The translations under genes were made by a program, and so were the position numbers. The notes beneath the pieces are model-generated. The model saw only the letters and a program-made list of their open reading frames with translations. It was not told the DNA's origin and did no database searches. A stretch of DNA of 64,000 nucleotides, taken from Nocardioides conyzicola. Lineage in GTDB: Bacteria; Actinomycetota; Actinomycetes; Propionibacteriales; Nocardioidaceae. Location: positions 310,001 through 374,000 of the forward strand of contig NZ_BAABKM010000003.1 in assembly GCF_039543825.1 (NCBI RefSeq), written 5' to 3'. Positions 42,781-52,707 of this stretch are shown one piece after another (the first letter of the stretch is position 1; the number at the start of each line of letters is the position of its first letter).

Positions 42781-45315
42781 GATGAAGAGCTGGGTCGCGA
42801 TCTCACTGTTGGAGAGCCCTCGGGCCACCAGTCGTGCGACCTCGAGCTGACGGTTGGTGAGGCCCGCCGGGTTCGCGCGGGTGCTCTCCCGCGGACGCTG
42901 AGGCACCACGACGCCGCCCTCCTGGCGCAGCACGACCCGGTGCCGGTCGGCCGTGCCGACCGCCCCGATCGAGTCCAGCAACCTGATGCCGGTGACCCGG
43001 TCCTCAGGGATCACCGAGTCGGTCCAGGCCATCGCCTCGGCGAAGGGATCGCCCAGCAGCTGCCACGCCTGTGCTGCATCGGCGACCCGGCCTTCGTCGG
43101 CCAGGCGGTAGGGCTCGGCCACCAGGGACAGCGGAGGCACCGGAAGGCCCAGGCGGCGCAGCCACGCGCCCACCTGACCCGCACCCCACTCGGCGCCGGG
43201 ACAGGCGCCGAGCACGGCGAGCTGCGTCACGGCGTACTCGGACACCCGATGGTCGGTGCGTCCCGTCATCCACGCCGCCTCCGCGAGCGCAGCGAGCACT
43301 GAGAGCCGTCGGAGGGGCTCGTCGATCTGTTCCGCCAGCGACCACGCGTCATCGAGGAGGCCGAGCTCGGCCTCCTCGCCACGACGCAGTGGCACGAGGA
43401 CACTGACCAGCCGCGGCCACAAGGTCGCCAGGGGCATCCCGTTGTCGTCGATGACCGTGGCGGCATCCTCCAGCGCCGCCTCCCACCGCCCGCGCTGGAA
43501 CTGGACTCGTGCACGTACGCCGGTCTGCCAGTGGCGACAGATGGGGATGTCGCGCTGGATGGCGAAGGGGATCGAGACCTGGAGCAGCCGCTCGGCGTCG
43601 CGGAACCGACCGTGCTCGACGTCGAGGCTGGCGACCTGCGAGTAGACCGTAGACGCCAGCTCGTCCCAGCCTCGGTCACGGGCGGTCTCCACCTGGGTCA
43701 GCAACGTGGCCCGCGCGGCCTCGTCTCCGCTCACCAGGTCGCTCACGGTGCTGACGACCTCACTGCGCAGGCCGACCACGCCCAGGTCGCTGCGTTCGGC
43801 CACCTCCCGCGCTTCTGCCGCCAGCTCCCGGGCGCGCACGAGGTCGTTGCGGAGATAGGCCAGGAACCCCTGGGTCGCTCGAGCCGCGCCGAAGGTGGAC
43901 GGCGTGGCGGCGTCGAGCGCGATGCGCGCCGCGGCATCCGAGTGATGCTCGGCCCTCTCGCGGTGCGCGTTGTAGTACTCGAACAGCGCGACGGCGGCAT
44001 GCGCATCGGCGAGCCCGTCGTGCCTCTTCGCCTCCTCCCAGAGACGGAAGGTCGCCCGTACATTCGAGATCGCCTCGGGCAGTCGGCTGGTCATGTACTG
44101 CTGGTAGGCGAGCTCGAGGAGGAGTCGCGCCCGCTCCTCCGGATCACGAGACTCCAGATGCTCCAGCGCGATCTCGAAGAACGCAGCCGCCTCGCTGTGT
44201 GATCCGGCCGCGCTGGCGTCCTCGGCGGCCCGGCAGGCGTACGACGTCGCTCGTGCGCTGTCGCGCGCGGCAACGGCATGGTGGGTGAGGACGGCCGGAT
44301 CGGCGGGATCGATCGTCTCCAGGGCGTCGAGGAGCCGGGCGTGCAGCCGTGGTCCGCCACCGGGCGGGATCGTGCTCTCGATCGCCTGCCGGGCGAGCTC
44401 ATGACGGAAGACCAGACCATCGTCAGTACGGGTCAGGAGTGCGGTGTCCTGGAGACGTCGCAGGGTCGGCAGGTCGACGCCGAGGTGCGGCAGCACGCGG
44501 TTGTCGAGGCGGTCAGGGGCGGCCGCGATCAGCTGAAGCACGTCGAAGTCGTGGTCGGTGACGTCAGCTGTGTGCGCGAGCACTGCATCACGCACGGTGG
44601 CCGGCAGTGGGCGGTCGGGCTCCTTGGCGACCTCCGCGACGAAGAACGGGTTGCCTCCGGTGAGAGCGTGCACGCGCGACGCATCCAGGTGGGTGCCGCT
44701 GACCACCTCGCGGACCGCATCCACCGAGAGCGGCGCGAGCGCGAGCTGCGTGAAGCCATCGAGCGAGGCGAGGTCGCCCAGCAGCGGTCGCGCTGAGTGT
44801 CGGGGGCTGATCTCCCTGTCCCGGTAGGTGAGGACGAGGAGGAGCGGCATCGATTCGACCCGCCGCGCGAGGAAGCGGAGCACGTCGACCGTCGCGGCGT
44901 CGACCCAGTGCAGGTCCTCGACGATCAGCAGCGTCGGCTCGGTCCGTACGGCGTCGTACACCCGTTCGCACATCTCGGCCCGCGACTCGTCCTCGCGCCG
45001 CGGGTCGTCTGCGGCGCCGAGAAGCTCGAGGTCGCGGAAGGGGCCGAGCGGTCGCGGGGTGTCGAGCGGGTCGCAGTGGGCGTGCAGCACGCGCACCTCG
45101 AGCCCGGCCGCGGACGTCTCGGCGACGGCGGCGTCGACCAGCGACGACTTGCCGACACCGCTGTCTCCGGTGATGGCCACTCCGCTGCCGTCACCGCCAC
45201 GGGCGTGACCGAGGGCCGCCCGGAGGACACCCACCTCGGTGCTGCGCTCCAAGAGCCGCACAGGCCGAGTGTAGGTGTCCTCCGCCGTGACGCCGAGCAA
45301 ATTGTCGGTCGTCAT
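42676..45315 (-). CDS. large ATPase-type LuxR regulator (LAL)
   Basis: 879 residues. An N-terminal AAA-like ATPase (Walker A AITGDSGVGKSSLV at 47-60; Walker B LLIVEDLHWVDAA near 130), a central helical TPR-like region of about 450 residues, and a C-terminal LuxR helix-turn-helix (LTNRQLEVARLVARGLSNSE, then LFISPKTADHHVSAILTKL). This is the LAL group to which MalT belongs; inducer unknown. Expression probably starts upstream of the DUF4242 gene 12 bases away. Confidence 0.95.
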   Translation of the reverse strand: MTTDNLLGVTAEDTYTRPVRLLERSTEVGVLRAALGHARGGDGSGVAITGDSGVGKSSLVDAAVAETSAAGLEVRVLHAHCDPLDTPRPLGPFRDLELLGAADDPRREDESRAEMCERVYDAVRTEPTLLIVEDLHWVDAATVDVLRFLARRVESMPLLLVLTYRDREISPRHSARPLLGDLASLDGFTQLALAPLSVDAVREVVSGTHLDASRVHALTGGNPFFVAEVAKEPDRPLPATVRDAVLAHTADVTDHDFDVLQLIAAAPDRLDNRVLPHLGVDLPTLRRLQDTALLTRTDDGLVFRHELARQAIESTIPPGGGPRLHARLLDALETIDPADPAVLTHHAVAARDSARATSYACRAAEDASAAGSHSEAAAFFEIALEHLESRDPEERARLLLELAYQQYMTSRLPEAISNVRATFRLWEEAKRHDGLADAHAAVALFEYYNAHRERAEHHSDAAARIALDAATPSTFGAARATQGFLAYLRNDLVRARELAAEAREVAERSDLGVVGLRSEVVSTVSDLVSGDEAARATLLTQVETARDRGWDELASTVYSQVASLDVEHGRFRDAERLLQVSIPFAIQRDIPICRHWQTGVRARVQFQRGRWEAALEDAATVIDDNGMPLATLWPRLVSVLVPLRRGEEAELGLLDDAWSLAEQIDEPLRRLSVLAALAEAAWMTGRTDHRVSEYAVTQLAVLGACPGAEWGAGQVGAWLRRLGLPVPPLSLVAEPYRLADEGRVADAAQAWQLLGDPFAEAMAWTDSVIPEDRVTGIRLLDSIGAVGTADRHRVVLRQEGGVVVPQRPRESTRANPAGLTNRQLEVARLVARGLSNSEIATQLFISPKTADHHVSAILTKLAVPNRRAVVVNSAQLGLT

Positions 45316-45327
45316 GTGGTCGTCGGC

Positions 45328-45603
45328 TCAGACGTTCGCCGTGTGCGGCCCGAACTCCGCCACGACGGGCGTGACCCTGTCTGCAGGGAAGCCGCCGCGA
45401 CGGGCGTGCTCGAGGATCGACTCCTCGTCGACGGCGTCGTGGATGCAGTAGATCCGGTCGCCGGCCACATAGCTGACGATCCAGACGTACGGCACGCCGA
45501 GCGACTCGACGGCCGCGTTGGACGTGCGGGCGATCTCGGCCAGCTGGTCCTGAGTCAGGTCCTTGGCGTTGGGGATCTCCCGCTCGATGATGAAACGCTG
45601 CAT
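45328..45603 (-). CDS. DUF4242 protein (nickel-binding SCO4226-like)
   Basis: 91 residues, ferredoxin-like fold family with conserved start MQRFIIEREIP and YVWIVSYVAGDRIYCIHDAVDEESILEHARRGG split over the middle. Streptomyces SCO4226, a member, binds nickel; the histidines and Cys-Ile-His here are compatible but unproven. AAGGAG lies 6 bases before the ATG at 45603. It precedes the LAL regulator gene and may be co-expressed. Confidence 0.88.
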   Translation of the reverse strand: MQRFIIEREIPNAKDLTQDQLAEIARTSNAAVESLGVPYVWIVSYVAGDRIYCIHDAVDEESILEHARRGGFPADRVTPVVAEFGPHTANV

Positions 45604-45727
45604 TGCTACTCCTTGTGTCGGTCCCGGGGCCTCGTGCCGCCGGGAGACCAACACTCGCGCTGCCCGGGTCCCGGGCACATGGGGAGCAGCCACCCATTTG
45701 TCGACAGCCGGTGCCGACGCCTCCGAC

Positions 45728-47686
45728 CTAGGGCTTCCTGGTCGGCGCCTTCCCCTTGACCATGGTGAAGGTGGTGGCGAGGAGCTTCGAGCCCTTCCGG
45801 GTCACCTTGACCGAGAGCGTGGCCTTGGGCTTGAGCACCAGTCCCTTCACCCCGGCGACGGACAGGCTCGCCTTCTTGGCGGTGAGCGTGCTGCTCGCCT
45901 TCTTCGTGCAGCCGAGGGCCTTGCTCTTGCACGTCACCGTGACCTTGTCGCCCTTCTTCAGGCCGGTGATGGTGAGCGACTGGATCTTGGTCCGTCCGCC
46001 GGATGCCTTGGCCGACTTCAGCTTGGCCGACGCCTTGGGGACCGCGGCCGCCGTGACCTGCAGCGGGCGGGTGCTCTCGGTCTGGTTGCCGGCTGCGTCG
46101 GTCGAGTCGGTCCGCACCTGGTAGACGCCGGTCGCGGCGTAGGTGTGGCTGACGGACGAGCCGACCGCCGTCGTGCCGTCACCGAAGTCCCAGGTCACCG
46201 TGGCGGGCCCGATGCGGTCCGTGCTGGTGGCCCTGAAGGCCGTCGCCTTGCCGCGCACCGCGCTGGTCGGGATGGTGATCCCGCTGAGGGTCGGGGCGAC
46301 GACGTCGTACGCCGCGACCATCGGTGCGTACGTCGTCGGCGTCCCGGACGCGGTCCGGCGGTAGACGACGAACCCGTTGCCCTGGTCGTCGAGATCCACG
46401 GCCGCGTTGTCGTTCTGCACGAGCGGAGCGGCGGCGGAGCCGCGTGCGACCTCGCGGGCGTCCTCGAAGTCGGAGGTCCCGGGACGGCGGCGGCTGGCGT
46501 AGATCGTGTAGTCGTTGATCGAGCCTCCGGGCCACACGATCAGGGCCTCGCCGCTGGGACTCAGTGCGAGCCTCGTGCTGAAGCCGCCGACGGTCGAGAG
46601 GTCGCGCTGGCTGGAGAACCCGCCCCCGGGCGGCCGGATCGTGGCCGTGACCGCGGCGCTGTGCGACCAGGCGACGATCACCGTCCCGTCGCGGCCGACG
46701 ACGGCACGCGGGTACTCCGCGTCGACGCCGGCCGTGTAGTTGAGGTTGGTGCCGCCGGCCCAGAAGGCGGTCTGGAAGTTCGAGCCCGGCGAGCGCTCGG
46801 CGTACTGCACCCGGAAGGTGGTCCCGGCGTCTCCGGAGGCGTACTCCCAGACCGCGAAGGCCTTGCCCTGGGGCGACATCGCGACGTTGTAGACGCTGCC
46901 AGTCACGCCGCCGACCGTCGTGGAGGAGCGGGCGGTCGGGCTGGTGAAGGTCGCGCTGGTGGCAGCCTTCTCGGCGGTCTCCGCGACGTAACGGTAGGTG
47001 CCAGGAGAGCCGACGTCGGTGTAGCGCACCCACATCGCGATCAGGTCGCCGGCGTCATCCATCGCCACGCTCGGTGCGCCCGGGTAGAACCCGCCGCCCT
47101 CGGCCAGGGCCGAGACGTTCACCGGGGAGCCGAAAGCCGCTGCATCCGCGAGCCGCTGGGCGACCTGGATGACCTCTGCCGATCCGGTTCCGGAGTGCCA
47201 GACGAGTGCGGCGGCGCCGTTGGTGCCGACGGCCAGTGCCGGCGACGCGGCGTTGGGGCCGGACACCGTCTGCGGCGCGGACCAGTCGCCACCAGGCGAG
47301 CGCTTGGCGGCCTGCAGCACACCGCCGCGCACCCAGGCGAGGGTTGCCACGCCCTGGCGGTCCACGTCGAGGACCACGTTGCTCGCGGCGGTCCCGTCCT
47401 CGGACAGCGCGGTCGCCGTGCCGAAGGCGCCCCCGGGTGGGCGGACCGCCACGTAGACCCGGGCCACCGTGTCCGTCCGGACGAAGGCGGCGTACGCCGT
47501 GCCGTCCGGCGCGACACCCACGGCGCTCTGACCGTTGACGAAGCCCGTCGACGCCGGTGCGAGCTCGGTCCCGGGCAGGAACGGCGGCGCGGCCTGGCCG
47601 ACCGTCTGCGCGCCCAGGGCAATCGTCCCGGCGACGAGGGTGACGACGATCGCGCGAGCGAGGGCCCGCCTGACGGTGCTGCTCAT
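45728..47686 (-). CDS. secreted PKD-domain protein
   Basis: 652 residues with a signal peptide (RAIVVTLVAGTIALGAQTV, cleavage near GQAAP). Residues about 40-440 contain repeated beta-propeller-like segments with a recurrent G-x-A-A-x-V-W pattern (AYAAFVRTDT, ATLAWVRGG, AALVWHSG, AVWEYASG, VIVAWSHS). A PKD domain follows (TVTWDFGDGTTAVGSSVSHT then YAATGVYQVR), and a lysine-rich cysteine-containing C-terminal domain. GGGAGG lies 8 bases before the ATG. Extracellular; ligand unknown. Confidence 0.85.
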   Translation of the reverse strand: MSSTVRRALARAIVVTLVAGTIALGAQTVGQAAPPFLPGTELAPASTGFVNGQSAVGVAPDGTAYAAFVRTDTVARVYVAVRPPGGAFGTATALSEDGTAASNVVLDVDRQGVATLAWVRGGVLQAAKRSPGGDWSAPQTVSGPNAASPALAVGTNGAAALVWHSGTGSAEVIQVAQRLADAAAFGSPVNVSALAEGGGFYPGAPSVAMDDAGDLIAMWVRYTDVGSPGTYRYVAETAEKAATSATFTSPTARSSTTVGGVTGSVYNVAMSPQGKAFAVWEYASGDAGTTFRVQYAERSPGSNFQTAFWAGGTNLNYTAGVDAEYPRAVVGRDGTVIVAWSHSAAVTATIRPPGGGFSSQRDLSTVGGFSTRLALSPSGEALIVWPGGSINDYTIYASRRRPGTSDFEDAREVARGSAAAPLVQNDNAAVDLDDQGNGFVVYRRTASGTPTTYAPMVAAYDVVAPTLSGITIPTSAVRGKATAFRATSTDRIGPATVTWDFGDGTTAVGSSVSHTYAATGVYQVRTDSTDAAGNQTESTRPLQVTAAAVPKASAKLKSAKASGGRTKIQSLTITGLKKGDKVTVTCKSKALGCTKKASSTLTAKKASLSVAGVKGLVLKPKATLSVKVTRKGSKLLATTFTMVKGKAPTRKP

Positions 47687-47780
47687 CCTGCTGCCTCCCG
47701 GCGGGCCTGTGTCTACAGGCGGAAAGTTAGGTCAGCTTCCTTGCCCGTGCAACGACCCGTGAGGGTGATTGACGCTCGGC

Positions 47781-48908
47781 TCATCGCGTGCCCCACTCCG
47801 CGGCCAGCAGCTCGTAGGAACGCAGCCGGTCGGCGTGGTCGTGGGTGATCGTCGTGATCACCAGCTCGTCGGCGCCGGTAGCCTCCTGGAGCTGCTCGAG
47901 CCGGTCGGCGACGGCGGCGGCGGTCCCGACGAACTGGGTCTCGAGCCGGTCGGCGACCAGGGCGCGACTCTCGTCGTCCCACGCGTGCTCGCGCGCCTCG
48001 TCCGGCGTCGGGAAGGGGATCGCACCGGAGCCGTCGCGGATGCTGCGCACCCACGGTGCGTAGCCGGCGGCGAGCTCGCGCGCCTCGTCGTCGGTCCGGC
48101 CGACCACGACGTCGGCCGACACCGCGAGGTACGGAGCCGCGCGGGTCGGCGACGGCCGGAACGCCGCCCGGTAGCCGTCGACCGCCTCGAGCACCGAGCC
48201 CGGGCTGACGTGGTAGTTGGCGGCGAACGGCAGGCTCCGCTCCCCCGCGACCTCCGCGCTCTCACCGCCGCTGCTGCCGAGGATCCAGACCTCGAGGTCG
48301 GCGCCCTCCCCGGGGACGACGTGCGCCTCGGTGCCGTCCTCGTCGCGGTAGGTGCCCTCGATCAGCGCGAGCACGTCGGCGATCTGGTCGGCGTACGCCG
48401 GCGCCTGGGCGCCCGGCTGCTGCAGCAGCCGCTTTTGGACCACGAAGCGCGGGCTGCCCAACAGAGCTGCGGGCGAGAACTTCGGTGGGATCCGCAGCCC
48501 GTTAGGCGTCGCCCCGTCGACCACCTGCGCGGCGAGCGGGCCCGGCTCGGGTGCCGCTCCCCCGGCGCGCGGCGCGCCCGACCGGCCGAGGCCGAGGTCG
48601 AAGCGGCCCGGGTGGACGGCGTCGAGCAGGCCGAACTCCTCGACGGTCGCCAGCGGTGTGCGGTGCCCGAGGAGCACCGCCCCGGAGCCGAGCCGGATCG
48701 TGGAGGTCGCGTCGGCGACCAGCGCCAGCACCACGGCCGGCGAGGTGCCGGCGACGCCGGGGTTGAGGTGGTGCTCGGCGAACCAGTAGCGGGAGTACCC
48801 CCACCGCTCCGCGTGTACGGCGAGGTCGCGGCTGTTGCGGATCGCCTGGCCGGCGTCGGACCCGGAGACGACCGGCACCAGGTCGAGCACGCCGAGAGGG
48901 ACCCTCAT
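47781..48908 (-). CDS. LLM-class flavin-dependent oxidoreductase
   Basis: 375 residues, single-component luciferase-like fold using FMNH2 or F420. The family start VPLGVLDLVPVVSGSD and WFAEHHLNPGVAGTSPAV, then GSGAVLLGHRTPLATVEEFG, are characteristic of the MsnO8-type LLM group. The ATG at 48908 overlaps the stop of the upstream monooxygenase gene. It is the third gene of a three-gene run, all of the bacterial luciferase superfamily. Substrate unknown. Confidence 0.93.
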   Translation of the reverse strand: MRVPLGVLDLVPVVSGSDAGQAIRNSRDLAVHAERWGYSRYWFAEHHLNPGVAGTSPAVVLALVADATSTIRLGSGAVLLGHRTPLATVEEFGLLDAVHPGRFDLGLGRSGAPRAGGAAPEPGPLAAQVVDGATPNGLRIPPKFSPAALLGSPRFVVQKRLLQQPGAQAPAYADQIADVLALIEGTYRDEDGTEAHVVPGEGADLEVWILGSSGGESAEVAGERSLPFAANYHVSPGSVLEAVDGYRAAFRPSPTRAAPYLAVSADVVVGRTDDEARELAAGYAPWVRSIRDGSGAIPFPTPDEAREHAWDDESRALVADRLETQFVGTAAAVADRLEQLQEATGADELVITTITHDHADRLRSYELLAAEWGTR

Positions 48909-50278
48909 GACGCCGCCTCGGCGGTCCGGCCCCGGCCGAGCGGCGGCAGTCCGAGGTGGTCGCGCAGCGTGCTGCCGGCGTACTCGGTGCGGAAGGAGCC
49001 CCGCTCCTGCAGCAGCGGGACGACCCGGTCGGCGAACTCGTCGAGGCCGCCGGGCACCAGGTGTGGCACCAGGATGAACCCGTCCGCGGCGTCCTCCTGC
49101 ACCAGCGAGTCGATGGTGTCGGCCACCTGCTGCGGCGTCCCGACGAAGGACTGACGGTTGCCGACCTCGACCATCAGGTCGCGGATCGAGAGCCCGTCGG
49201 CGGCCGCGCGCTCGCGCCACTCCTGGGCCGTGGCCAGCGGGTCACGGTGCATCCGGACGCTCGCCCGGCCCTTCGCGACGGTGTGCTCGCCCAGCAGCGG
49301 GTCGACGTCCGGCAGCGGGCCGTCGGGGTCGTACGCCGAGAGGTCCCTGTTCCACACCTGCTCCATCAGCCGGAGCGCGGTGGCACCGCTGACCTGCTGG
49401 TAGCGCACCTCCCGAGCACGCTCCTCCGCCTCGCCCGGGGTGTCGCCCAGCACGAAGGTGGCGGCCGGCAGGATCAGCAGGTCGTCACGTGAGCGACCGT
49501 GGGCGGCGAGCCGCCCCTTCACGTCGCTGTAGAAGCTCTGCCCCGCGTCCCGGGTCGCGTGCCGACTGAAGATCGCGTCCGCGCTCGACGCCGCGAACTC
49601 CCGCCCGAGCTCGGAGTCCCCGGCCTGGAAGATCACCGGTCGGCCCTGCGGGCTGCGCGGGACCGAGAACCGCCCCTCGATGTCGAAGTGCCGGTCGTGG
49701 TGGGCGAACGCGCCCGCGGCCGGGCCGTCGAGGAAGCGGCCGGCCTCCTTGTCGGCGACGATCTCGTCGCCCCTCCACGAGTCGAACAGCTCGGTCGCCG
49801 TCTCGAGGAACGCCCGGGCGCGCTCGTAGCGGTCGCCCTCGTCGAGGAAGCCGCCGCGGCGGAAGTTCTCGCCGGTGAACGCGTCCCAGGAGGTGACGAC
49901 GTTCCACGCCGCGCGCCCCTCCGAGAGGTGGTCCAGGGTCGCGAACTGGCGTGCCACCTCGACCGGCTCGTTGAAGGTTGAGCTGATCGTCCCGGCGAGC
50001 CCGAGGTGCTCGGTGACCCCCGCGAGCGCGGCGAGCACCGCGAACGTGTCCGGCCGCCCGACGACGTCGAGGTCGTAGATCTCGCCGTTCTGCTCGCGGA
50101 GCCGGAGGCCCTCGGCGAGGAAGAGGAAGTCGAACTTGGCCCGCTCGGCGGTCTGCGCGAGGTGGACGAACGACGCGAAGTCGATCTGGCTGCCCGAGCT
50201 CGGGTCGCTCCACACCGTGGTGTTGTTGACGCCGGGAAAGTGCGCCGCGAGGTGCACCTGCTTGCGTGGCCGGCTCAT
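48905..50278 (-). CDS. NtaA/SnaA/DszA-type FMN-dependent monooxygenase
   Basis: 457 residues, in the NtaA/DszA/DmoA family that cleaves C-S or C-N bonds using FMNH2 from a separate reductase. Marks: AAHFPGVNNTTVWSDPSSGS, RAKFDFLFLAEGLRLRE, GTISSTFNEPVEVARQFATL, AAWNVVTSWDAFTGENFRRG and RPVIFQAGDSELGREFA. No reductase gene is visible nearby. Start ATG at 50278 overlaps the preceding gene stop by 4 bases. Confidence 0.95.
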   Translation of the reverse strand: MSRPRKQVHLAAHFPGVNNTTVWSDPSSGSQIDFASFVHLAQTAERAKFDFLFLAEGLRLREQNGEIYDLDVVGRPDTFAVLAALAGVTEHLGLAGTISSTFNEPVEVARQFATLDHLSEGRAAWNVVTSWDAFTGENFRRGGFLDEGDRYERARAFLETATELFDSWRGDEIVADKEAGRFLDGPAAGAFAHHDRHFDIEGRFSVPRSPQGRPVIFQAGDSELGREFAASSADAIFSRHATRDAGQSFYSDVKGRLAAHGRSRDDLLILPAATFVLGDTPGEAEERAREVRYQQVSGATALRLMEQVWNRDLSAYDPDGPLPDVDPLLGEHTVAKGRASVRMHRDPLATAQEWRERAAADGLSIRDLMVEVGNRQSFVGTPQQVADTIDSLVQEDAADGFILVPHLVPGGLDEFADRVVPLLQERGSFRTEYAGSTLRDHLGLPPLGRGRTAEAAS

Positions 50279-51444
50279 GCGGTGACCTCGTAGCGGTTGA
50301 CCGGGCGCTCGAGCCCGAGCCGCGAGCGCAGGCTCCCGGCGTCATACGCCGTCCGGAAGCTGCCTCGCCGCTGCAGCTTGGGCACCAGGCCGCGCGTGAT
50401 CGCGGTGAGGTCGGCGGGGACGGCTGCGGGTCGCAGCCGCAGCCCGTCGAGCCCGCGCGCGTGCCAGTCCTCGACCAGGTCGGCCAGCCTCTCCGGTGTG
50501 CCGCAGAAGACCCGGGCATCGCTCTGCAGCGGCTCGCCCGCGCGGGCGTCGAGCCGCTCCAGTCGCTCGCGAGCGAGCGCCTCCGTGGCGCCCAGCACCA
50601 CCAGCAGGTCGCCCCAGACGAGCAGCGGCGGACCGGCCCGGTCGACCGAGGCCTCGGCGTACCGCACCCCGGCGAGCAGCTCGCCGACCTCGTCGTCGGT
50701 CTGCGGGGTCACGATCACGACGTCGGAGCTGCGGGCGGCGTACGCGACCACGGCCGGCGTGTGGGCGAGGGCCAGCACCGGAGGTTGGCCCTGGGGCGGT
50801 CGCGGCGTGATCGAGGGACCCCGGACGGAGAAGTGGGCGCCCTCGAAGTCGATGTAGTGCAGCCGGTCGCGGTCGATGAACCGGCCGCTCTCGACGTCGC
50901 GGATCTCCGCGCCGTCCTCCCAGCTGTCCCAGAGCCGGCGCTGCACCTCGACGTGGTCGGCGGCCTCGTCGAGCAGCTCGCCGAGGCGTTCGCGGGTCGG
51001 CAGCTCCCGTCGGCCGACCAGCCGCGCCTCGTCGGCTCGTGCCGACACCCGGACCCGTACGCCGGCCCGCCCGTGGCTGACGAAGTCGAGGGTCGCAATC
51101 GCCTTCGAGACGTGGAAGGGCTCGGTGTGGGTGGCGACGACGCTCGGCACCAGCCCGATGTGGCGGGTGACCGGGGCGAGCCGCGACGCCAGCAGGACGG
51201 CGTCCAGGCGGCCGCGCACCCGGTCGACCCGGTCGTCGGGCCCGTCCCACCTCGACGACTGGAGCGCGAGGGAGTCCTCGAAGGTCACCAGGTCGAGCAG
51301 CCCGGCCTCCGCCTCCTGCACCACCTGGGTCCACGAGGCCGCCCGGAAGAGCCCTGCCGGATCGGCGTCCGCCTCGCGCCAGGCCGCGGGGTGCCACCCG
51401 GCGCCGTCGATTGCGACCGAGAGGTGGGGACCAGTCCGCGTCAT
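50275..51444 (-). CDS. LLM-class flavin-dependent monooxygenase
   Basis: 389 residues, also luciferase-like: ATLDFVSHGRAGVRVRVSA, then QRRLWDSWEDGAEIRDVESG and FSVRGPSITPRPPQGQPPVL. First gene of the run; a TAGAGT box eight bases before the ATG may start transcription, in an AT-rich patch (TTAATTGAAC) unusual for this genome. Proteins like this cluster with sulfur-compound or xenobiotic desulfurisation genes elsewhere, but no such transporter is seen here. Confidence 0.93.
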   Translation of the reverse strand: MTRTGPHLSVAIDGAGWHPAAWREADADPAGLFRAASWTQVVQEAEAGLLDLVTFEDSLALQSSRWDGPDDRVDRVRGRLDAVLLASRLAPVTRHIGLVPSVVATHTEPFHVSKAIATLDFVSHGRAGVRVRVSARADEARLVGRRELPTRERLGELLDEAADHVEVQRRLWDSWEDGAEIRDVESGRFIDRDRLHYIDFEGAHFSVRGPSITPRPPQGQPPVLALAHTPAVVAYAARSSDVVIVTPQTDDEVGELLAGVRYAEASVDRAGPPLLVWGDLLVVLGATEALARERLERLDARAGEPLQSDARVFCGTPERLADLVEDWHARGLDGLRLRPAAVPADLTAITRGLVPKLQRRGSFRTAYDAGSLRSRLGLERPVNRYEVTA

Positions 51445-51498
51445 GTCGCCTTACTCTATCGGCTCAGTTCAATTAAGAGGCGGGTCGAGGCGACGCGC

Positions 51499-52707
51499 TC
51501 AGAGCCTGCTCTTCAGGGCGAGCGCAGGCTTCTCGATGAAGCGGTAGGTCAGCGAGGACAACCCGATCGTCACGCCACTCACCACGAGCACGTTCACCGC
51601 GAAGCCGGCGAGACCTCGCCCGGCCACCAGATCGTGCTCGTCGAGCCACCAGATGACCGGGACGTGCCACAGGTAGACGCTGTAGCTGATCAGGCCGAGG
51701 TACGCGAACGGCCGCAACCGCAGCACGCCGGCGACCCAGTTCGTCCCCGTCGTGGCCGGGATCGCCACCGCGGCGATCACGAAGGCCGAGGCGATCCCAG
51801 CGGCGACGGGTGCGTAGACCGAGGCGATGTGGGTGGTGGTGACCCGCAGCATGACGAGGCCCGCGACCAGCAGGACGGTGGTGGTCGCGACGTGGGCGCG
51901 CACCCGGCCGCCTCCCAGGCTCAGCACCACGGCCACCAGCATCCCGTAGCCGAACAGGTCGGCCTGCGCGAGGAGGCTGCGGGACACGACCGCCGTCCAC
52001 GTGTGCCCCCAGAGCCACTGGCTCACGTCGTTGCCGACCAAGGTGGAGGTCTCGGCCGCGATCCAGGCCTTCGTGCCCAGCCCGACGGCGATCAGCACCA
52101 CGGCCGGCAGCAGGACGGCGACCCGCTTCGACGTGACGCCAGCGATCCGGTAGGCGCCGTACGCCAGGACGGGCATCACGACGTAGAAGGCGATCTCCGC
52201 CGACAGCGACCACGCCGGCCCGATCCCCGTCAGCAGCGCCTCGGGCACGTAGGACTGGACGACGAAGACGTTCGCGAGGATGTCGACCGGGTCGGTCATC
52301 CGCCCCGACACCTCGCCGACGCCCAGGCCGGGAGCGCCGTCGAGCCAGACCACGCCGAGCGCGAAGGCGGCGACCAGGAAGATCGCGAGGTACGCCGGGT
52401 AGATCCGCAGGAACCGGCTCCCGGAGTACCGACGGATCGACGGGAAGCCGCGGTGCCCGAGGATCGCGTCGGCGAACGGCTTGTAGAGCAGGAAGCCGGA
52501 GAGCGCGAAGAACAACGTCAGACCGTGGGCGAGCACGGTGGTGAGCAGACCGACCTGGCCCACGTTGGCGGCCGTGCTCAGGTAGTTGGCCGTGTGGTGG
52601 ACCAGGACGCTGAGGGCCGCGATCCCACGGAGCCCCTCGATGCCCTCGAAGCGGTCACGGACGATCGCGGTGGGCTGGTGGGCCGCCGCCCCCTCCGTGA
52701 GTGTCAC
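51499..52707 (-). CDS. acyltransferase-3 family membrane protein (OafA/YrhL-like)
   Basis: 402 residues. About ten membrane helices with the family signature FEGIEGLRGIAALSVLVHHT near the N-terminus (His and Arg of the acyltransferase-3 active site), HGLTLFFALSGFLLYKP and SGSRFLRIYPAYLAIF. Transfers acyl groups onto cell-envelope glycans. The GTG at 52707 overlaps the stop of the upstream Lys/Gly repeat gene, placing it in the sigma-linked operon. It lacks the extra C-terminal domain seen in larger homologues. Confidence 0.92.
   Translation of the reverse strand: MTLTEGAAAHQPTAIVRDRFEGIEGLRGIAALSVLVHHTANYLSTAANVGQVGLLTTVLAHGLTLFFALSGFLLYKPFADAILGHRGFPSIRRYSGSRFLRIYPAYLAIFLVAAFALGVVWLDGAPGLGVGEVSGRMTDPVDILANVFVVQSYVPEALLTGIGPAWSLSAEIAFYVVMPVLAYGAYRIAGVTSKRVAVLLPAVVLIAVGLGTKAWIAAETSTLVGNDVSQWLWGHTWTAVVSRSLLAQADLFGYGMLVAVVLSLGGGRVRAHVATTTVLLVAGLVMLRVTTTHIASVYAPVAAGIASAFVIAAVAIPATTGTNWVAGVLRLRPFAYLGLISYSVYLWHVPVIWWLDEHDLVAGRGLAGFAVNVLVVSGVTIGLSSLTYRFIEKPALALKSRL

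Noticed and set aside
47727..47745. TTAGGTCAG resembling half of an IdeR/DtxR iron box
   Set aside because: Only one half-site fits; the other half (CTTCCTTGC region) has about half the consensus bases. Too weak to call.
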